From: Auanema rhodensis | Lineage: Eukaryota > Nematoda > Chromadorea > Rhabditida > Rhabditidae | NCBI GenBank assembly: GCA_964057225.1 | Contig: OZ059898.1 | Span: 15,973,267 to 16,037,266, forward strand | Direction of reading: 5' to 3' | DNA: 64,000 nt | Shown: positions 48,357 through 59,200 of the stretch, piece by piece | Layout: each line of letters begins with the position of its first letter | How positions within the stretch are numbered: the first letter of the stretch is position 1 | The notes under the pieces: generated by a model | The model's database searches: none | What the model was told of the DNA's origin: nothing | What the model saw: the letters and a program-made list of their open reading frames with translations, nothing else | Made by a program: the position numbers and the translations under genes

Positions 48357-51300
48357 TCAGGCATTTGCCGACATTGCCGGGCGAGGGTTGCGCTTTGAAT
48401 TTTTCAAACAGCAATAAGAGAGGATAGCTGGTAGAAGGAAAGGAGCGAGAAAGGAGAGGGCTGTGTATAAGATATATGAACATGCTGTGCCTGCAGCTAC
48501 GACGGGTACGATCCATTTCCAATTATTCTGGATCACTTCTATTAGAGGTTCCAAGTTGGGGAGATTCCAAGAGAGTCCAGATGTTCCATTATGTAGTTTG
48601 ATCAGTTCTTCTGAAATTGTAGTGTCACTTATGTAGTGTAATCTGGTACTTAGCTGGATAAATTGCTTTGTTGCTCTTCCGCATGTTAGAGTACAATTTT
48701 CTTGTACTTTGGGTTCATTGAAGTATAGTTTTATCGTTGTGGCGGGATTTTTGTCGGAGCATCGAATTATAGTAGAAAAGGAATCGCAGTTCAGTATTGC
48801 ATTTAACTCGTCCTTTGTTTCACATGTCATGTTTAGCGTTGTTCCTTCTCTGCATTTATAACATCCTGTTATCATTTGAAAATCTGAAAAACAAGGATGT
48901 CTATTAGTGTATAGACTTTCGATGCTAAATTGCGGGTTTTGCATTGTGAGCGTTGATTCTTCCATTTTTGATAGAACTGTTATAGTTCCTGCTTCTTTTG
49001 TTATCCTATAATTCGTATTAATTTTTGGAAGCTCATATTTTTTCAGTTCTCTTTGCGTCGCTGAATCGCAATTGCAAGAGAGCTGTGCTGCGGCCCCCAA
49101 ACATGGGCAAGGCTTTCTTATGTGGCATGCATTAAACTTATCTGCCGCCATTCTTGCATTGCTGCATATAACAGCTGGTTTTATTTGCTCCGTTATCATG
49201 TAGTTGTTCGTCTCAGATGTTAAAAAAATTTTGTTGTACAGTTCCGTTGTTGCTTTTGCTGTGACTGACGAAATCTGTAATGATATTCCGTGAAACTCGT
49301 ATTTTCGGTAGGGCTGTAGCAAAATGTCGTATTTTTGAGTGTTGTTGAGGTATATGATCGTTAATTTTGCTTGCACTTCTTGCTTCCATTGTATGCATTT
49401 GATCTCTTCGTATACTTCTTTGTTCTCTGGTTGATAAGTTGGTCTAAATAAAATGCATCCTTCTATAGGAAGTCCACAGCTGTTGAATAGTCCTCCTCCG
49501 GCTCTGGTGCAGTAGGTTCTTCCAGGATTTTCGTATGCAGAATATAGTTCGGATACAAATGTATCCTGTCGAATATCATCGCATCCGGTGCCCCAGGGGC
49601 AATGAGTTGTACCGGCGCATCTATGAGAGGAGTGAATGGTTAGGTTAGTTATTCTAGTGAATCCTTGCGAAACTTTTTGGCATGAAAATTTATGTTGAAT
49701 TAGTTGAATTTCTAGTTTTCCTATAGTGGAGTTTTGATATTTGATGTAGGAGCAGAGAGAGTTTTGTAAGGGATTGAATGAAATTTCTTCGTTGGTTATT
49801 TTGGTGCAGTTTTGTATATCGTCGCAAAAGATTTCTATGTTTTTATGAGCGTGGGGGGATCCACAAGCTTGCGCCTGGCATATGAGAAAAAAGAGTGTGA
49901 ATAGGAGGGAAGGGATGTACGAAATGGTGGGCTCGTTCTGTCGGCGGTATGTTCTTAGTCTTCTGTAGATTAGACCACAGCTAATGAATAAAAGAGCGCA
50001 GCCAATTAATGGCGTAAGTACTATAAGAATAGCTAAGATTGGATTACAGTGAGGATTGCCTATGATATGTAGGATGAATGGCGGTGGGAAGTCACATGGG
50101 TGAGGAAGTTTGCATGTTTGATTCTGAGTTGACTCCAAGTTGAAGCGTGAAACGGATGCTGTTTTTGGTAAAACTGAAATAGGTAGTGGGATTATTTCGG
50201 ATTGGTGTGCAGAGAGATTATGGCAGCTGGAGTCGATGCATATTGTTGAGTGGTTTGGTTGTGCTGGAAATACCACTTGTGATGTTGAACACCTGATTAT
50301 CGGTTGGGTCATAGCAACTGAAAATATTTGTATTAGCATCAGAAAACGAAAAATGTTCCTTAGCCGGTTCGGATTGGTTGGTGTGTGTGAAAGATGATTG
50401 ACAGTTATTTCCTGTGATTCTCTTCCTTTGTCGAAATTGTCCTTGAGCTCGAGTGGGTAGAGTTTTTCAACTGGTTTCGTGAGTTCTTTGCCGTTTCCTA
50501 ATTTAATTCTTGCGGATCTGAATATGTTATCCGAAGACGGTAGTAGGGCAGTAATGCGTGCCATTTGCCAGTTGCATCTGTTCAGGTTATCTTCTTCCAC
50601 AAGGACCACCTCATTTAGCGTTGGGTGGTTAGAACTTCTGTGCGTTTGTTTTGTGGATGCGTGGGCATTACGGAGACATAGAAGATATTCCTTGGACCAC
50701 CGATCCCAGAATGATTCTGCTATAATTTCCACTTTCTGCAGATTTTCAAATGCTTCTTTATTCGTTTGTATTGGGTTTGGTTCATCCAAGGCTTGTCCCA
50801 ATTGTTCTACGTTACCTCCTGGTACGAGAACGGGGCTGCCGTTATTCAAGAAATCTGCTGGTGTCAGGGGTCGGTCGTCTACATTATCTGAATTTGTATA
50901 GGTGATCGGTCTGGAATTTATTATTCCTTCGATCTTTATAATTGCCGTCGTTAGTTGGTCTTTGTTGACCAATTTAAGCTGCAATGATTTGTAGAGCGAA
51001 GTTTTTACTATCGCAACCAGTCGCTCCCATACTCCTCCAGTCCATGGGGCACTGGGAGTGTTAAAAATCCATGTAATGTGGTGTTTTTGTAAAAATTTTG
51101 TGAAACTTGTTCTATGTTCACTATCATAAGTTTCTAACATGTTAAGTATCTTAGCCGAGTGAACAAAATTGCTCCCATTGTCCGAACGGATAACGTCCGG
51201 TAATCCTCTGCGAGCTACGAATCTTATAAATGCATTGAGGAATGTATTAGAGGTCATGTCGTTAATTGGTTCGAGGTGAACTGCCCGAACCGTTAGACAT

Positions 51301-54300
51301 GTAAAGATTACTATATATATTTGTTCACTTTTTCTATATTTAATGGGTCCGATACAGTCTAGCCCCGTATGCTTAAATGGCATAGCTTTTGTAATTCGAT
51401 CTTCTGGCAGAGGTGCCAGAAAATCTGTGGTGAATGGGCGACTGAGTATTTTTTGACACGGGACGCACTTTTTTATAATTGATTTGCATACCTGCCTTGT
51501 TCCTGCCATGAAGAATTTTTGAAGAAATAGGCTGATCATATGTGTAGTTCCCAGGTGTGCATTTTCTTTATGTATGGAAAGCAAAATTAGTTTACCTAAA
51601 TCAGATTTTTTGGGTAGTAAAAAGGGGTACTTTGTGGATGCAGGCAATTTGGCGTTTAGCAAACGTGTTTGAATTATACGTAATCCGTTGTTATCCTTGG
51701 TGGTGCGAAATTGCTTTATTTCCGATTGTTTTAATTTTTTCTGGGCCTCTTGTATGAGAAAGAGATCTGCGGTTTGGGATTGCTGCTTTTCCTTTTGCGC
51801 TCGTTGTAGCATGGTTGATGTTGGAGTTTTGTTTATTTTCTGCAATAGTACTAGCGCGGCTTTAAATACCAAACCTGTGGTCCGTTGTAGTTTGGAGTAC
51901 GAACTAAATCTTCCTGGTTGTATTATTGACTCGTATGGTTGAATATCAGTAGATACGGGTAGAATGAGCATGGGGGGTTCGTCTTCGTCTATTGGAGTGG
52001 TGAGTTCCTTTATTGGTCTGTTGTCCATTTGTGATAGCCATGGTGGAGAAAACAACCAGCGTTCCTTTAACAGATTTTGGTCTGTTGTCCCTCTAGTTCC
52101 AATGTCTGCTGGATTATGGTCGGTATCAACATAGTGGAAGTGTAGTGAAGCTTTTTGAGCTTCCAACCTTCTTCCTATTTCTTCAATGTTTTGCCGCATA
52201 TTACTGATAAAAACGGGGACACTTTTTTTCGTTATAAGCCAAGATAGAGCTATTTGGCTATCTGACGCAATGTTAATTGCCAGATTCGGCTCGTTCAAAT
52301 TATTGTATACTGTTTCCGCGATTTTCATTCCCATAAAAATTGCGGATAGTTCTAAGCGCGGGATGGTCAAAGTCCTATTTTTGGGGGCTAATTTTACTTT
52401 CCCCATTATGATTGGAGCTCTTTCTGTGCTGGTAGTTAAATAGGCGCATGCTGCAATAGCTTTTGTGCTTGCGTCTACAAAAACCCACAGTTCTTTCTTG
52501 TCTCTTTTGCTAGATAATTCCCGCGGAACTTCAATGTTGAACGGCCCTATCTTTGTGCTGGCTTTGTTCCAATCGGCAACGAGATCCTCGGGGACTTGCT
52601 CCTTCCAATCGACATTGCTGTTCATTACTTGTCTTAAAATAATTTTATATGGAAGTAGGAGCGGTGCCGCTAGTCCTATGGGGTCATATATGCTGTGTAA
52701 ACTACTCAACATATCTCGTTTAGTAAAGGACTGTTGCATACGCATTTGTCCTGTTAATACAAACGAATCTTTACTGGCGTTATATAGTACACCTAGTATT
52801 TTGGGATTTTTATCTGGGTGGTGATCTATCGCCGGAATTTCGTTGTTAAAATGGGATGAGTTACTAAAGTATTCTCTAACATTCATCGAAATTTGAGAGA
52901 ATATTTTCTTTGAATCTTTATATAAATCGGTTAGTTCTTTTTGATCATTGGTTGTATAAAAAATATTATCTACATAAAGATATCTTAGGGTTTTTTCTAC
53001 AAATGGTGAGGTGTGGCTATTCAAATACGCGTGTAACGACATGTTTAGTACAGCGGGGCTTGCCGTAATGCCAAAAGCTAACCTATTAAATCGAAATTCT
53101 ATTATATTGTTTGGTGTAGGCGGCTTATTGACATCTTTCAACCAAAGAAAGCGACAGAGATCTTTACAATCATTAGCTATGCGTATTTGTGTGAAAGCAC
53201 CTTCAATATCACACATCAGAAAATACGATTTGGTACGAATACCTATCAAGATATCGAGAATTTTGTTGGTGAAGCTCTCACCTGTTGAGGTTATGTCATT
53301 TAGAGAGAGTTGTCCTTTTTGTTTAGCAGATGCGTTAAAGACTATGCGAAGAGGCTTGGTTTTTTGGGGTTTCCACACACCGCGATGTGGCATATAATAA
53401 GTTCTGGTCGCCTCAACATCTGCCGGGACTAACTCTATTACGTTTTCTTTTAAATATTGTGAGAACGTTTCTTGATAGTATTTTTGTTGATTGGGGTCTT
53501 TTTGTAAGGATATTTGAAGACGATTAAGTGTTGCCAAAGCAAGATTACGGTTAGATTGAATATTTATGGCGTTTTTCTTTAGTGGGAGAGGGGCGGTTAT
53601 GTAGCCGTTATCAAACGTAAGTAAAGTAGAATATTCGTTATAGAATAGTTCTGATTTGTTCAAAGCTCCTTCATGTGGAGCAATGCCCAAACTATCTATT
53701 TCGAATAATTGTTTAATCATAACTTCCTCCGGTATTTGAGGGTTTATGATTAAGGAATGGACGGCTATGGATTCATGGGTATTATTTGTTTTTCCATAAA
53801 TACAGGGACCAAAGTGGGTGTGTTTAATTTTTAGACCCGATGGTAATGAAATGGATGGCTCTTCAGTTATTACTGAATCATACCAATCCATACCTAACAA
53901 AATGTCGGGTGAGAATGTTTCCCCATTAATGAATTGATTGGTGACGGAAATTTTGGTTTTTTCAAGAAATTCTCTATCCCGGATTTGTAGAGAACAGCAT
54001 TTTAGGTTTCCGGTGAGTGGTTTTGGGGATGTCAGCAAAATTAGTTTAATTATTTTTCCATATGGGGTTTGCAAAATAGCTTCGACTGTTTTTGTTTCAA
54101 AAGTTTCTTTATTGCCCGAAAATCCGGTTGCTGTAATGTTTTGTGTTGCTAAGGTATTCAAGTTGCATGTCTCAGCTGTCTTTTGATGGATGAAGCTTTG
54201 AGTTGCTCCGGGGTCAAGAAATATGGTTTTAGTATGATAAGTGTTTGTTAAAGGATTTAAGAGAGAGATTTGAGAAGTCATGAGGTAAGCGGGAGAAGGA

Positions 54301-55574
54301 TGGAAAGATTTAGATATAGTGGTGCAATTCATGGACGGTTTAGTAATTTTGATGGTTGGCTTAGGTAGGCATAAAGTATAATTATGCTCTTTTTTGCAGT
54401 TTCGGCAACTTTCGAATTTGCACTTACTGCTTGAGTGTGTTGGACTAAAGCAAATCCAACACCTATTTTTTCTCTTTATAATCTCTCTTCGTTCTTGGGG
54501 GGTGGTTATCGTGGGGCATTTTGTAGGGCGATGACCCTGCTTATCGCAAAAAACGCAGGGTCGTTCTGATTTTTCTGAGGATTTGATGGGTTTTGAGAAA
54601 AAAGGCTGAGTTTGGTCTCGATACTGAGGTTCGGATCGTTCTCGTCTTAAATAAGCCGAGGTTTCCTTTGAGTATGCTATACCCTCTATGTCCTTCAGAA
54701 TTTGACTTATAGTATTTTCGCCGGGCGATCGCCAACAGCGCATATCTATAATTTCTTCAGGAAATTTCTCAGATATCTCTGTGACCCAAGCTGGGTCTTC
54801 AGTATTGTATATATATTGAGATCTTGCTCTGTCGAGTTGGTCGAGCAAAGCTCGAATCTCATTAACTCGGGATCTCAAAGAGGTGGGGTCGGATTTTGCG
54901 ACAGGTAATCTCCTGATATTACGGTATATGCGAAAGTCAACCGCTAATATCGGTTGATATGTGTTTTGTAAGGTTTCGATTATTTGGTGATAAAATTCGC
55001 CGTTTAAAGGCTTATTCTCGAGATGAACCCTGGCAGGTCCTTGTAGGGCTTCTGCCAAAAAAATGTTTTTCTGTTGTATATTTAGGCTAGGTTCATTGTG
55101 AATGAGGGTTTTGAATTGGTTCCAGAAGAGTGGAAATGTTAAGGAGTCTCCGTTAAATGTGGGAATCGAAAGTTGAGGTGTTTTAACGGAGAGACCAAAG
55201 CTAGTTCGCGTTGGTCTTTTATTCCGATCCGACTCTTGGTCGTCTTCGGAATCGGGGAGGGGTTGTTTTTTAGCTGTTTTGGTTTCTAGTTCCAAAATCA
55301 GGATGTTCGCTCTTGTTACTGTGTCAGCATGAAGCGTGGTTACCTCGTTTATTCTTCTGTTCAATTCAGAAAACGTAGGTTCGGGGAGAAGAGAAGCAAG
55401 AGTAGCGAGAGATGATTCTTCAGACCTAAGTTGTGTGAGAGATGTGTGTAGGCGTAGAAGCGAAATGTTTTCTTGGTTCTCAGTTTTAGTTTTTATGAGT
55501 AGTTTGGCTAGTTGCTCAAATTTGTCTGCGAAATTGTGGAGTTTTTCATTGAAAACTTCTTCAGTACGGTCCAT
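48357..55574 (-). CDS. BEL/Pao gag-pol-env polyprotein, copy 1 (2405 aa)
   Basis: One uninterrupted frame from ATG at 55572-55574 to TGA at 48357. Domains by residue: gag-like 1-330 with an N-terminal helical region; three CCHC-type knuckles (C340-C343-H348-C353; C372-C375-H380-C385; C390-C393-H397-C402); aspartic protease with FLDPGA (D454), then ILLGMDW (559-564); reverse transcriptase with MCDIEGAF (D789) and YVDN (867-870); Pao-type RNase H (D1034, E1075, D1105, D1157); integrase with zinc residues H1340, H1345, C1370, C1373 and catalytic D1406, D1465, E1517; a BEL-type C-terminal domain (~1620-1712); then an envelope-like region from ~1740 with hydrophobic segments at 1740-1755, 1846-1870 and 1886-1900, a cysteine-rich ectodomain with many N-glycosylation sequons, and a C-terminal membrane anchor (2354-2390). 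Two active-site motifs differ from the textbook forms (DPG, YVDN). No frameshift or stop breaks it, so the copy is recent or maintained. Confidence 0.93.
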   Translation of the reverse strand: MDRTEEVFNEKLHNFADKFEQLAKLLIKTKTENQENISLLRLHTSLTQLRSEESSLATLASLLPEPTFSELNRRINEVTTLHADTVTRANILILELETKTAKKQPLPDSEDDQESDRNKRPTRTSFGLSVKTPQLSIPTFNGDSLTFPLFWNQFKTLIHNEPSLNIQQKNIFLAEALQGPARVHLENKPLNGEFYHQIIETLQNTYQPILAVDFRIYRNIRRLPVAKSDPTSLRSRVNEIRALLDQLDRARSQYIYNTEDPAWVTEISEKFPEEIIDMRCWRSPGENTISQILKDIEGIAYSKETSAYLRRERSEPQYRDQTQPFFSKPIKSSEKSERPCVFCDKQGHRPTKCPTITTPQERREIIKRKNRCWICFSPTHSSSKCKFESCRNCKKEHNYTLCLPKPTIKITKPSMNCTTISKSFHPSPAYLMTSQISLLNPLTNTYHTKTIFLDPGATQSFIHQKTAETCNLNTLATQNITATGFSGNKETFETKTVEAILQTPYGKIIKLILLTSPKPLTGNLKCCSLQIRDREFLEKTKISVTNQFINGETFSPDILLGMDWYDSVITEEPSISLPSGLKIKHTHFGPCIYGKTNNTHESIAVHSLIINPQIPEEVMIKQLFEIDSLGIAPHEGALNKSELFYNEYSTLLTFDNGYITAPLPLKKNAINIQSNRNLALATLNRLQISLQKDPNQQKYYQETFSQYLKENVIELVPADVEATRTYYMPHRGVWKPQKTKPLRIVFNASAKQKGQLSLNDITSTGESFTNKILDILIGIRTKSYFLMCDIEGAFTQIRIANDCKDLCRFLWLKDVNKPPTPNNIIEFRFNRLAFGITASPAVLNMSLHAYLNSHTSPFVEKTLRYLYVDNIFYTTNDQKELTDLYKDSKKIFSQISMNVREYFSNSSHFNNEIPAIDHHPDKNPKILGVLYNASKDSFVLTGQMRMQQSFTKRDMLSSLHSIYDPIGLAAPLLLPYKIILRQVMNSNVDWKEQVPEDLVADWNKASTKIGPFNIEVPRELSSKRDKKELWVFVDASTKAIAACAYLTTSTERAPIIMGKVKLAPKNRTLTIPRLELSAIFMGMKIAETVYNNLNEPNLAINIASDSQIALSWLITKKSVPVFISNMRQNIEEIGRRLEAQKASLHFHYVDTDHNPADIGTRGTTDQNLLKERWLFSPPWLSQMDNRPIKELTTPIDEDEPPMLILPVSTDIQPYESIIQPGRFSSYSKLQRTTGLVFKAALVLLQKINKTPTSTMLQRAQKEKQQSQTADLFLIQEAQKKLKQSEIKQFRTTKDNNGLRIIQTRLLNAKLPASTKYPFLLPKKSDLGKLILLSIHKENAHLGTTHMISLFLQKFFMAGTRQVCKSIIKKCVPCQKILSRPFTTDFLAPLPEDRITKAMPFKHTGLDCIGPIKYRKSEQIYIVIFTCLTVRAVHLEPINDMTSNTFLNAFIRFVARRGLPDVIRSDNGSNFVHSAKILNMLETYDSEHRTSFTKFLQKHHITWIFNTPSAPWTGGVWERLVAIVKTSLYKSLQLKLVNKDQLTTAIIKIEGIINSRPITYTNSDNVDDRPLTPADFLNNGSPVLVPGGNVEQLGQALDEPNPIQTNKEAFENLQKVEIIAESFWDRWSKEYLLCLRNAHASTKQTHRSSNHPTLNEVVLVEEDNLNRCNWQMARITALLPSSDNIFRSARIKLGNGKELTKPVEKLYPLELKDNFDKGRESQEITVNHLSHTPTNPNRLRNIFRFLMLIQIFSVAMTQPIIRCSTSQVVFPAQPNHSTICIDSSCHNLSAHQSEIIPLPISVLPKTASVSRFNLESTQNQTCKLPHPCDFPPPFILHIIGNPHCNPILAILIVLTPLIGCALLFISCGLIYRRLRTYRRQNEPTISYIPSLLFTLFFLICQAQACGSPHAHKNIEIFCDDIQNCTKITNEEISFNPLQNSLCSYIKYQNSTIGKLEIQLIQHKFSCQKVSQGFTRITNLTIHSSHRCAGTTHCPWGTGCDDIRQDTFVSELYSAYENPGRTYCTRAGGGLFNSCGLPIEGCILFRPTYQPENKEVYEEIKCIQWKQEVQAKLTIIYLNNTQKYDILLQPYRKYEFHGISLQISSVTAKATTELYNKIFLTSETNNYMITEQIKPAVICSNARMAADKFNACHIRKPCPCLGAAAQLSCNCDSATQRELKKYELPKINTNYRITKEAGTITVLSKMEESTLTMQNPQFSIESLYTNRHPCFSDFQMITGCYKCREGTTLNMTCETKDELNAILNCDSFSTIIRCSDKNPATTIKLYFNEPKVQENCTLTCGRATKQFIQLSTRLHYISDTTISEELIKLHNGTSGLSWNLPNLEPLIEVIQNNWKWIVPVVAAGTACSYILYTALSFLAPFLLPAILSYCCLKNSKRNPRPAMSANA
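50318..50324 (-). promoter_or_regulatory. Candidate 3' splice site for an env subgenomic mRNA, copy 1
   Basis: On the minus strand TTTTCAG, the nematode 3' splice consensus core, occurs inside the ORF 5 nt before an in-frame ATG (Met1755, 50310-50312), exactly at the junction of the pol and envelope-like parts. It could yield an env mRNA by cis- or trans-splicing. A chance match in AT-rich coding sequence is the alternative; no donor was identified. Confidence 0.4.
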
Positions 55575-55827
55575 TGCTACCGTTTTTTGATTTTTTGATG
55601 CAAAATGTATGACTTTTGAATTTCTTAGTTGAATTGTTGCAAAATGTGTTGGTAACTTTTTTGATTTTGAGATTGAGATAGAGATAGAGATTCAGATGAG
55701 ATGAGATGAAGCAAAGAAGTTTAAAGAATGTGATGATGAAGAAAAGTAAACAAAGGAACTGAGAAATAAAAAGTGAGAATAGAAAATTATACAAATAAGG
55801 TTTCTAACAATTGATACCTGATTTGGA
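55575..55827 (-). other. Untranslated leader of BEL copy 1
   Basis: About 250 nt between the primer-binding site and the ATG. It contains a purine/pyrimidine-biased stretch (gagatagagatagagattc on the plus strand). It differs from copy 2 at 55788 (t versus a at 63694), the only difference between copies that I noticed. Confidence 0.6.
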
Positions 55828-55837
55828 CGATGCACCA
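55828..55837 (-). other. Primer-binding site of BEL copy 1 (tRNA-Gly type)
   Basis: On the minus strand TGGTGCATCG starts 3 nt after the LTR end. It is complementary to the 3' end CGATGCACCA of eukaryotic tRNA-Gly(GCC). After one mismatch two more bases agree. Position and TGG start fit a primer-binding site; the tRNA identity is from memory of that sequence. Confidence 0.7.
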
Positions 55838-55840
55838 ATT

Positions 55841-56147
55841 TGGACTATGTATCCAAGAGTTATTCCAGAGGAATAGTTGTAGTATTACACGTTCGACGTG
55901 ATACAGGAGTTAATACCGTTTAGGAGTATTAACGGAGGCTGATACTCGAAGAGAGTATTATCAGGGTTGAACTTCGCAGATTTGAGTTTAAAAGGTTTAT
56001 TAAATAAAGATGGTACAGTGGTAGAAAAGTTAGATTCGAAAGTGAAGGTTTCTTGGGTTTATATATGATTTAGCTTAAGGGTGATATTTGATATTTGAAT
56101 AGAAAGGTCACGTTAATGTAAACTATAGAGGTGATAAAAGTTCAACA
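55841..56147 (-). repeat. Shared LTR between BEL copies 1 and 2 (right boundary estimated)
   Basis: Same sequence as 47935-48241 by eye. It serves as the 5' LTR of copy 1 and the 3' LTR of copy 2, with no satellite or target duplication between the copies. Confidence 0.7.
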
Positions 56148-56262
56148 TTCTTTGAGAATGTTGCGCAATAGGTTAATGATACAATTATTCGGTTAATAGA
56201 TAATGGTTTAGTATTTCAGAAGAGTTATGTTTATATTGTAAATCATTATATTTTGTTAATAG

Positions 56263-59200
56263 TCAGGCATTTGCCGACATTGCCGGGCGAGGGTTGCGCT
56301 TTGAATTTTTCAAACAGCAATAAGAGAGGATAGCTGGTAGAAGGAAAGGAGCGAGAAAGGAGAGGGCTGTGTATAAGATATATGAACATGCTGTGCCTGC
56401 AGCTACGACGGGTACGATCCATTTCCAATTATTCTGGATCACTTCTATTAGAGGTTCCAAGTTGGGGAGATTCCAAGAGAGTCCAGATGTTCCATTATGT
56501 AGTTTGATCAGTTCTTCTGAAATTGTAGTGTCACTTATGTAGTGTAATCTGGTACTTAGCTGGATAAATTGCTTTGTTGCTCTTCCGCATGTTAGAGTAC
56601 AATTTTCTTGTACTTTGGGTTCATTGAAGTATAGTTTTATCGTTGTGGCGGGATTTTTGTCGGAGCATCGAATTATAGTAGAAAAGGAATCGCAGTTCAG
56701 TATTGCATTTAACTCGTCCTTTGTTTCACATGTCATGTTTAGCGTTGTTCCTTCTCTGCATTTATAACATCCTGTTATCATTTGAAAATCTGAAAAACAA
56801 GGATGTCTATTAGTGTATAGACTTTCGATGCTAAATTGCGGGTTTTGCATTGTGAGCGTTGATTCTTCCATTTTTGATAGAACTGTTATAGTTCCTGCTT
56901 CTTTTGTTATCCTATAATTCGTATTAATTTTTGGAAGCTCATATTTTTTCAGTTCTCTTTGCGTCGCTGAATCGCAATTGCAAGAGAGCTGTGCTGCGGC
57001 CCCCAAACATGGGCAAGGCTTTCTTATGTGGCATGCATTAAACTTATCTGCCGCCATTCTTGCATTGCTGCATATAACAGCTGGTTTTATTTGCTCCGTT
57101 ATCATGTAGTTGTTCGTCTCAGATGTTAAAAAAATTTTGTTGTACAGTTCCGTTGTTGCTTTTGCTGTGACTGACGAAATCTGTAATGATATTCCGTGAA
57201 ACTCGTATTTTCGGTAGGGCTGTAGCAAAATGTCGTATTTTTGAGTGTTGTTGAGGTATATGATCGTTAATTTTGCTTGCACTTCTTGCTTCCATTGTAT
57301 GCATTTGATCTCTTCGTATACTTCTTTGTTCTCTGGTTGATAAGTTGGTCTAAATAAAATGCATCCTTCTATAGGAAGTCCACAGCTGTTGAATAGTCCT
57401 CCTCCGGCTCTGGTGCAGTAGGTTCTTCCAGGATTTTCGTATGCAGAATATAGTTCGGATACAAATGTATCCTGTCGAATATCATCGCATCCGGTGCCCC
57501 AGGGGCAATGAGTTGTACCGGCGCATCTATGAGAGGAGTGAATGGTTAGGTTAGTTATTCTAGTGAATCCTTGCGAAACTTTTTGGCATGAAAATTTATG
57601 TTGAATTAGTTGAATTTCTAGTTTTCCTATAGTGGAGTTTTGATATTTGATGTAGGAGCAGAGAGAGTTTTGTAAGGGATTGAATGAAATTTCTTCGTTG
57701 GTTATTTTGGTGCAGTTTTGTATATCGTCGCAAAAGATTTCTATGTTTTTATGAGCGTGGGGGGATCCACAAGCTTGCGCCTGGCATATGAGAAAAAAGA
57801 GTGTGAATAGGAGGGAAGGGATGTACGAAATGGTGGGCTCGTTCTGTCGGCGGTATGTTCTTAGTCTTCTGTAGATTAGACCACAGCTAATGAATAAAAG
57901 AGCGCAGCCAATTAATGGCGTAAGTACTATAAGAATAGCTAAGATTGGATTACAGTGAGGATTGCCTATGATATGTAGGATGAATGGCGGTGGGAAGTCA
58001 CATGGGTGAGGAAGTTTGCATGTTTGATTCTGAGTTGACTCCAAGTTGAAGCGTGAAACGGATGCTGTTTTTGGTAAAACTGAAATAGGTAGTGGGATTA
58101 TTTCGGATTGGTGTGCAGAGAGATTATGGCAGCTGGAGTCGATGCATATTGTTGAGTGGTTTGGTTGTGCTGGAAATACCACTTGTGATGTTGAACACCT
58201 GATTATCGGTTGGGTCATAGCAACTGAAAATATTTGTATTAGCATCAGAAAACGAAAAATGTTCCTTAGCCGGTTCGGATTGGTTGGTGTGTGTGAAAGA
58301 TGATTGACAGTTATTTCCTGTGATTCTCTTCCTTTGTCGAAATTGTCCTTGAGCTCGAGTGGGTAGAGTTTTTCAACTGGTTTCGTGAGTTCTTTGCCGT
58401 TTCCTAATTTAATTCTTGCGGATCTGAATATGTTATCCGAAGACGGTAGTAGGGCAGTAATGCGTGCCATTTGCCAGTTGCATCTGTTCAGGTTATCTTC
58501 TTCCACAAGGACCACCTCATTTAGCGTTGGGTGGTTAGAACTTCTGTGCGTTTGTTTTGTGGATGCGTGGGCATTACGGAGACATAGAAGATATTCCTTG
58601 GACCACCGATCCCAGAATGATTCTGCTATAATTTCCACTTTCTGCAGATTTTCAAATGCTTCTTTATTCGTTTGTATTGGGTTTGGTTCATCCAAGGCTT
58701 GTCCCAATTGTTCTACGTTACCTCCTGGTACGAGAACGGGGCTGCCGTTATTCAAGAAATCTGCTGGTGTCAGGGGTCGGTCGTCTACATTATCTGAATT
58801 TGTATAGGTGATCGGTCTGGAATTTATTATTCCTTCGATCTTTATAATTGCCGTCGTTAGTTGGTCTTTGTTGACCAATTTAAGCTGCAATGATTTGTAG
58901 AGCGAAGTTTTTACTATCGCAACCAGTCGCTCCCATACTCCTCCAGTCCATGGGGCACTGGGAGTGTTAAAAATCCATGTAATGTGGTGTTTTTGTAAAA
59001 ATTTTGTGAAACTTGTTCTATGTTCACTATCATAAGTTTCTAACATGTTAAGTATCTTAGCCGAGTGAACAAAATTGCTCCCATTGTCCGAACGGATAAC
59101 GTCCGGTAATCCTCTGCGAGCTACGAATCTTATAAATGCATTGAGGAATGTATTAGAGGTCATGTCGTTAATTGGTTCGAGGTGAACTGCCCGAACCGTT

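Larger units (their letters stand above)
47935..56147 (-). mobile_element. BEL/Pao endogenous retroelement, copy 1 of a tandem
   Basis: Minus-strand element. The left edge is sharp: satellite ends at catatt and tggactatg begins. The same tggactatg recurs at 55841 and 63747, each 7906 bp apart, with the whole intervening sequence repeated. Order on the minus strand: LTR, primer-binding site, ~250-bp leader, one 2405-codon ORF, short 3' region, LTR. The outer right LTR is shared with copy 2. The inner LTR boundary is my estimate, because tandem repetition hides it. A BEL/Pao assignment rests on the Pao-type RNase H, the integrase and its C-terminal domain, and the gag type. The envelope-like domain resembles the arrangement known for nematode Cer7-like elements. 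Confidence 0.92.

Noticed and set aside
48340..55590. Small ORFs on the plus strand (for example 50479-50901, 53011-53397) and other minus-strand frames within the BEL coding region, repeated in copy 2
   Set aside because: They lie wholly within the 2405-codon frame, have no recognisable domains and are expected shadows of a long AT-biased gene.
55561..55794. 77-codon minus-strand ORF in the BEL leader as an upstream gene
   Set aside because: It overlaps the polyprotein start in another frame, is low-complexity hydrophobic, and its one difference between copies changes an amino acid. More likely leader sequence.
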